This document shows, piece after piece, positions 56,406-59,770 of a DNA stretch of 59,770 bases. The notes beneath the pieces are model-generated. The model saw only the letters and a list, made by a program, of their open reading frames with translations. It was not told the DNA's origin and did no database searches. The stretch lies in NCBI GenBank assembly GCA_947303335.1, contig CAMYYB010000010.1, positions 1 to 59,770 on the forward strand, read 5' to 3'. Every line of letters begins with the position of its first letter. Position 1 is the first letter of the stretch. The translations under genes were made by a program, and so were the position numbers. This stretch comes from an uncultured Bacteroidales bacterium. Lineage in GTDB: Bacteria; Bacteroidota; Bacteroidia; Bacteroidales; F082.

Positions 56406-56438
56406 AAAAAAAGGTGCGCTGTTTGGCGCACCTTTTTT
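56406..56438. terminator. Bidirectional intrinsic terminator between GH2 and lipoprotein genes
   Basis: Stem ggtgcgc (56413-56419) with gcgcacc (56426-56432), loop tgtttg, flanked by an A-run on the left and a T-run on the right, so it works for both convergent genes. Confidence 0.9.
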
Positions 56439-56457
56439 GTTTGACAAGCTCTAAAGG

Positions 56458-57255
56458 TTATTTGGCTTCACCGTAGATAGTGGTGGCTGTGCCAAGAGGA
56501 GCTTCATAAGCAGAGTGGCTGCTGGTGACGTGAATCAGGTGGCAAGTGCCATCAGCCAAAATAGTACCGATGACGTGGTCATATTCCATGTCCATTTGAG
56601 TGACATTGACTTCCCAGTATTCCTCAGCGCTGTGCATTGTTTCAATAGCTGTGTTGAAGAAAGCGGCTTTCTCCACATCAGTGGTCACATTTGCCCAATC
56701 TTCAGATTCGAAGACGAAGAGCTTAACTCCTTCTTGAGGAACGATTTTGGCATAGTTGTCTTTAGGATAGTTACCCTTCCATTCCAGACCGAATTCATCA
56801 AGACCAGTGATGGTGTTGCCCAAACGGTACCATTCGAAGTCTCTTACCACAAGTTCTTGAGCGGCTTGGTTGAGGCTAAAGGTCAGTGATGCGGTGGCAT
56901 ATTGTCCAACAGCGTCATAGACGGTTGCAATAATAGTGGAAGATCCAACGATCTCATCCTTTTCGAGACCGTAAACCAACGTGCGTTTGTAGGTGTAGCT
57001 TGAACCAGTCAGAGCGATGGTGTCGGGATCATTGTCATCAATTTTGATGACGAGTGAGGCAAGCGGACTGCTGGTTTCAATAGCCGAAGACATAACGAAG
57101 CCGAAGTTAACTTCTTCGCCAAGATTGACGATGTCGCCATTTTGGACAAAACCATCCTCGCTGAGGACTTGAATAGTTGGGGCTCCTTCCGGATTGCAGC
57201 TTGCAAAGAAAGCAAGGCTGACGAGGCACATGAGTGCCATAGCTAATTTCTTCAT
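56458..57255 (-). CDS. Lipoprotein of unknown function
   Basis: A 265-residue protein with a lipoprotein signal (MKKLAMALMCLVSLAFFASC, lipobox FASC). The N-terminal half is an immunoglobulin/PKD-like domain (GDIVNLGEEVNFGFVMSSA, VYDAVGQYATASLTFSL); the rest is beta-rich (DFEWYRLGNTITGLDEFGLEWKGNY). Similar two-part lipoproteins are common in Bacteroidetes. It has its own promoter box at 57319-57326 and ends at the shared terminator. Confidence 0.75.
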   Translation of the reverse strand: MKKLAMALMCLVSLAFFASCNPEGAPTIQVLSEDGFVQNGDIVNLGEEVNFGFVMSSAIETSSPLASLVIKIDDNDPDTIALTGSSYTYKRTLVYGLEKDEIVGSSTIIATVYDAVGQYATASLTFSLNQAAQELVVRDFEWYRLGNTITGLDEFGLEWKGNYPKDNYAKIVPQEGVKLFVFESEDWANVTTDVEKAAFFNTAIETMHSAEEYWEVNVTQMDMEYDHVIGTILADGTCHLIHVTSSHSAYEAPLGTATTIYGEAK

Positions 57256-57318
57256 TTTTTAATGATTTTAGTTAGTAATAAGGTTGTTTGAATTGAACAA
57301 ATGTTTCAAAGAACGTGG

Positions 57319-57326
57319 CAAAGATA
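57319..57326 (-). promoter_or_regulatory. -7 box for the lipoprotein gene
   Basis: On the - strand it reads TATCTTTG (TAnnTTTG), about 64 bases before the start codon. A TTTG at 57352-57349 could be the -33 element, with a 22-base spacer. Confidence 0.6.
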
Positions 57327-57369
57327 GCAAATACTTTGCCAAACTGGGCAAATCTGCCAAAAAAATTGA

Positions 57370-57396
57370 AAAAAGCCTGTTTTTGACAGGCTTTTT
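57370..57396 (-). terminator. Intrinsic terminator of the ferredoxin gene
   Basis: Stem aaaagcctgt (57371-57380) with acaggctttt (57386-57395) and a 5-base loop; on the - strand it is followed by a T-rich stretch. Confidence 0.8.
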
Positions 57397-57426
57397 CTCT
57401 TTTAATGAAGATAAAATTCTCATTGA

Positions 57427-57594
57427 TTAGTCTTCCACGATTGCTTCGTTCGGGCAAGCACCGGCGCAAGTACCGCAACCAACGCAGGTGTCAGGGTCGA
57501 TGACATAGATGTCGCCTTCTGAAATAGCGCCCACCGGGCATTCGTCAATGCAAGTGCCGCAAGCAACGCAGCCGTCTGTGATTTTGTAAGCCAT
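57427..57594 (-). CDS. 2[4Fe-4S] ferredoxin (small)
   Basis: A 55-residue protein, [20 protein letters not shown] near the start and a second C-x2-C-x2-C-x3-CP motif ([12 protein letters not shown]) near the end, giving two complete four-cysteine sites. This is the classical clostridial-type ferredoxin that carries electrons at low potential. It is divergently oriented to the 2-oxoacid:ferredoxin oxidoreductase gene, 315 bases apart, and is the likely electron acceptor of that enzyme. Stop TAA at 57429-57427, start ATG at 57594. Confidence 0.95.
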   Translation of the reverse strand: MAYKITDGCVACGTCIDECPVGAISEGDIYVIDPDTCVGCGTCAGACPNEAIVED

Positions 57595-57642
57595 AATTGT
57601 AAGTTTTTAAATTGAGTTAGTGAGTTATAGTTTTAGACGCGG

Positions 57643-57650
57643 CAAAAATA
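57643..57650 (-). promoter_or_regulatory. -7 box for the ferredoxin gene
   Basis: On the - strand it reads TATTTTTG (TAnnTTTG), about 49 bases before the ferredoxin start codon. Confidence 0.55.
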
Positions 57651-57792
57651 CTACAACTTTTATTCCATAACGCCTAATTTAGAAATTTTTATTCAGTCTA
57701 AATAACGAGAATGGGTAAAATATTGATAGTGAACTTGGTACCCCTCAGTAGGGGGGAGAGAAACCAAAAAGTAAAATAAATATGGGTTTCCC

Positions 57793-57824
57793 TTGGATTT
57801 GCACCTTTTTATTGCTTACTTTTG
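57793..57824 (+). promoter_or_regulatory. Promoter of the 2-oxoacid:ferredoxin oxidoreductase operon
   Basis: TTG at 57793-57795 (-33) and TACTTTTG at 57817-57824 (-7 TAnnTTTG) with a 21-base spacer. The leader to the ATG at 57910 is about 80 bases and contains a possible 12-codon reading frame from 57844, whose role is unknown. The rest of the 315-base gap shows nothing else. Confidence 0.65.
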
Positions 57825-57909
57825 CAGCAGAAACCCGCGTACTATGGGCGACTACTCAATTATCTATGTATCAACTAACTAATTGAATCGATAACTTAAT
57901 TCAATAATT

Positions 57910-59751
57910 ATGACAGCAAAAAGTAAGGTTGTAGCACTTGAACATGTCGTCATTCGCTTCTCTGGCGACTCTGGCGATGGTATGCAACTTACCGGAAATC
58001 TATTTTCGGACTCAACAGCATTTGCCGGAAACGATTTCGCCACTTTCCCGGACTATCCGGCTGAAATTCGTCCGCCGCAAGGCACGGTGGCTGGCGTATC
58101 TGGCTTCCAAGTGCATTTTGGACACAAACCCGTTCACACCACAGGTGACCTTTGCGATGTATTGGTTGCCATGAACCCTGCCTCCATTAAGGCTAACATG
58201 CGCTGGCTCCGTCCCGGCACGATTATCATTCTTGACTCTGACTCCATGACCGACAAGGCGCTCGAGAAGGCCGGTTATACCGATGACCCGACTGTCGACG
58301 GTACCCTCGCTGACTATCAAGTCGTGAAAGCTCCTATCTCGGAACTCACCAAAGAGGCTCTGAAGGACTTCGGTATGGACAACAAGTCGATGCTGAAATC
58401 GAAGAACATGTTTGCCCTCGGTATCGTGCTGTACCTTTTCAACCGTGAGCGCGACACCGTCTACCGCTATTTCGAGACCAAGTTCAAAGGCAAGGACCAA
58501 GTCATTCTGGCCAACCGCACCGTCCTCGACGCTGGTTATCACTATGCCGATACTTGGGAGCTTTTCACGAATACCTATCGTGTAGAAGCCGCCAACCTCG
58601 AAAAGGGCAAGTACCGCAACATCACTGGCAACACCGCCGCTGCTTGGGGTTTGATGGCTGCTTCCGAGAAGTCGGGACGTCCGCTCTTCCTCGGTTCCTA
58701 TCCCATCACGCCTGCCACTGACATTCTGGCTGAACTGACTAAGTTCAAGAACCTCAATGTCAAGGCTTATCAGGCTGAAGACGAAATCGCTGGTATCATG
58801 TCGTCCATCGGCGCTGCCTTCACAGGCTGCCTCGCCGTGACAACGACCTCTGGCCCTGGTCTCTCGCTGAAGAGCGAAGCTATGGGTCTCGCCGTGATGA
58901 CCGAGCTGCCGCTGGTGATTATCGACGTGCAGCGTGGCGGTCCTTCGACGGGTCTGCCCACCAAGATGGAACAGAGCGACCTGATGCAGGCCCTCTATGG
59001 CCGCAACGGTGATGCTCCATTGGTAGTGATTGCTGCCCGCAGCTCTGCCGGTTGCTTCTACACCGCTTACGAAGCCGCCCGTATCGCCATGGAGCACATG
59101 ACTCCTGTCATCATGCTCAGCGACGGTTCATTGGGCAACGGCTCCGAGGTGTTCCGCATCCCCAAGATGGCTGATATGCCGACCATCACTCCGCCTATCG
59201 CCAAAGCCGACGACCCGGACTACATGCCGTTCCGCCGCGACGAGAAATGGTTGCGCCGCGAATGGGCTATCCCGGGAACGCCTGGTCTGCGTCACCGCGT
59301 AGGTGGTCTGGAGAAGGAAGACGGAAAGGGCAACCTCTCCACCAATCCTGAGAACCACCAGCGCATGACTGAACTCCGTGAGGAAAAGATTAACCGCGTG
59401 GCCAACGACATCCCGCTGCAGGAAATCTACGGTGACAAGAACGCCGACCTGCTCGTGGTGAGCTGGGGCGGCACCTTCGGCACCGTCCGCACGGCTGTCG
59501 AGAAGCTGATGGAAGAAGGCAAGAGCATCGCCCATGCCCACTTCGACTACATCATGCCGTTGCCGCGCAACACCGAAGAAGTGCTGCAAGGTCACAAGAA
59601 GATTGTGGTCTGCGAAATCAACCGCGGCCAGTTTGCCAAGTACCTGCGCATGAACTTCCCGGAGTACAAGTGTGAACAATATAATAAGGTGATGGGCCTG
59701 CCGTTTACCATCGGCGAGCTGGAAGCCAAGTTTAACGACCTCTTAAAATAA
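57910..59751 (+). CDS. korA: 2-oxoacid:ferredoxin oxidoreductase subunit alpha (fused gamma-alpha type, KorA-like)
   Basis: A 613-residue protein. The N-terminal gamma-type domain reads RFSGDSGDGMQLTGNLFSDSTAFAGNDFATFPDYPAEIRPPQGT. The pyrimidine-binding alpha domain from about residue 230 has GSYPITPATDILAEL and YQAEDEIAGIMSSIGAAFTG, then RGGPSTGLPTKMEQSDL. The fused gamma-alpha form, with a separate beta gene following, is typical of 2-oxoglutarate:ferredoxin oxidoreductase in Bacteroidetes. With the beta subunit it converts 2-oxoglutarate and CoA to succinyl-CoA and CO2, reducing ferredoxin. Pyruvate-specific enzymes are usually one long chain, hence the Kor call, but the substrate is inferred. 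Confidence 0.93.
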   Translation: MTAKSKVVALEHVVIRFSGDSGDGMQLTGNLFSDSTAFAGNDFATFPDYPAEIRPPQGTVAGVSGFQVHFGHKPVHTTGDLCDVLVAMNPASIKANMRWLRPGTIIILDSDSMTDKALEKAGYTDDPTVDGTLADYQVVKAPISELTKEALKDFGMDNKSMLKSKNMFALGIVLYLFNRERDTVYRYFETKFKGKDQVILANRTVLDAGYHYADTWELFTNTYRVEAANLEKGKYRNITGNTAAAWGLMAASEKSGRPLFLGSYPITPATDILAELTKFKNLNVKAYQAEDEIAGIMSSIGAAFTGCLAVTTTSGPGLSLKSEAMGLAVMTELPLVIIDVQRGGPSTGLPTKMEQSDLMQALYGRNGDAPLVVIAARSSAGCFYTAYEAARIAMEHMTPVIMLSDGSLGNGSEVFRIPKMADMPTITPPIAKADDPDYMPFRRDEKWLRREWAIPGTPGLRHRVGGLEKEDGKGNLSTNPENHQRMTELREEKINRVANDIPLQEIYGDKNADLLVVSWGGTFGTVRTAVEKLMEEGKSIAHAHFDYIMPLPRNTEEVLQGHKKIVVCEINRGQFAKYLRMNFPEYKCEQYNKVMGLPFTIGELEAKFNDLLK

Positions 59752-59758
59752 TACGACC

Positions 59759-59770
59759 ATGGAAAATCAG
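59759..59770 (+). CDS. Start of the beta subunit gene (KorB-like), cut by window end
   Basis: An ATG at 59759, 7 bases after the alpha subunit stop, reads M-E-N-Q before the window ends. Position and operon habit suggest the thiamine-diphosphate-binding beta subunit; four codons cannot show more. Confidence 0.4.

Noticed and set aside
57739-57760. Small C/G hairpin in the ferredoxin-oxidoreductase gap
   Set aside because: The stem is only four or five bases and no U-run follows; not enough for a terminator or riboswitch.

Overview
The window reads as chromosome of an anaerobic gut- or rumen-type Bacteroidales bacterium. Evidence: promoters of the Bacteroidetes form TAnnTTTG, secreted proteins ending in type IX secretion (T9SS type A) sorting domains, giant InlB/Listeria-Bacteroides-repeat proteins, a Bacteroidales-type TPR/outer-membrane-barrel gene pair, and ferredoxin-dependent 2-oxoacid oxidoreductase genes. 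No tRNA, IS element, integrase or CRISPR array was seen.

Left part, about 0.1-39.8 kb, all on the + strand with very short gaps or overlaps: (i) three AT-rich genes: a large class-3-lipase-like protein (candidate effector), a DUF2931-like protein and an unknown, followed by a 48-bp remnant copy of the DUF2931-like 3' end; (ii) a giant InlB-repeat T9SS surface protein; (iii) the centre of interest, 9.3-26 kb: an outer-membrane barrel/coiled-coil protein, a ubiquitin-like protein, an E2 with HPN and catalytic Cys, two unknown envelope proteins, a membrane-tethered JAMM/JAB isopeptidase, a membrane vWA-RING-FHA-like protein (E3 candidate), a ThiF/E1 enzyme, then, without a break, type VI secretion baseplate-like genes (TssG-, TssK-, TssE/gp25- and TssF-like), a peptidoglycan-binding protein with a hydrophobic C-terminus and a GH73/LysM peptidoglycan hydrolase; (iv) two more InlB-repeat T9SS proteins, a degenerate Ser/Thr kinase with a membrane segment, a WG-repeat protein, a small barrel and a lipoprotein.

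My main inference is that genes 9.3-26 kb encode one trans-envelope machine that couples a complete Ubl-E1-E2-RING-JAMM cascade at the inner face of the inner membrane to a T6SS-like baseplate. Sheath (TssBC), Hcp, VgrG and ClpV genes are not in the window, so they may lie to the left, lie elsewhere, or be absent.

Right part, 39.8-59.8 kb, is ordinary core chromosome: an RsmI-family methyltransferase and dnaA (- strand), YigZ/IMPACT and EamA genes (- strand), a symmetric divergent promoter, prmC, RNase P RNA with its terminator, a TPR/outer-membrane protein pair, a hairpin-repeat array, gyrB, a kinase-AAA+ fusion with a small partner, a GH2 glycosidase, a lipoprotein, a 2[4Fe-4S] ferredoxin and a 2-oxoacid:ferredoxin oxidoreductase alpha subunit (the beta subunit is cut by the window edge). 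All function statements come from reading motifs by eye; no database search was possible.
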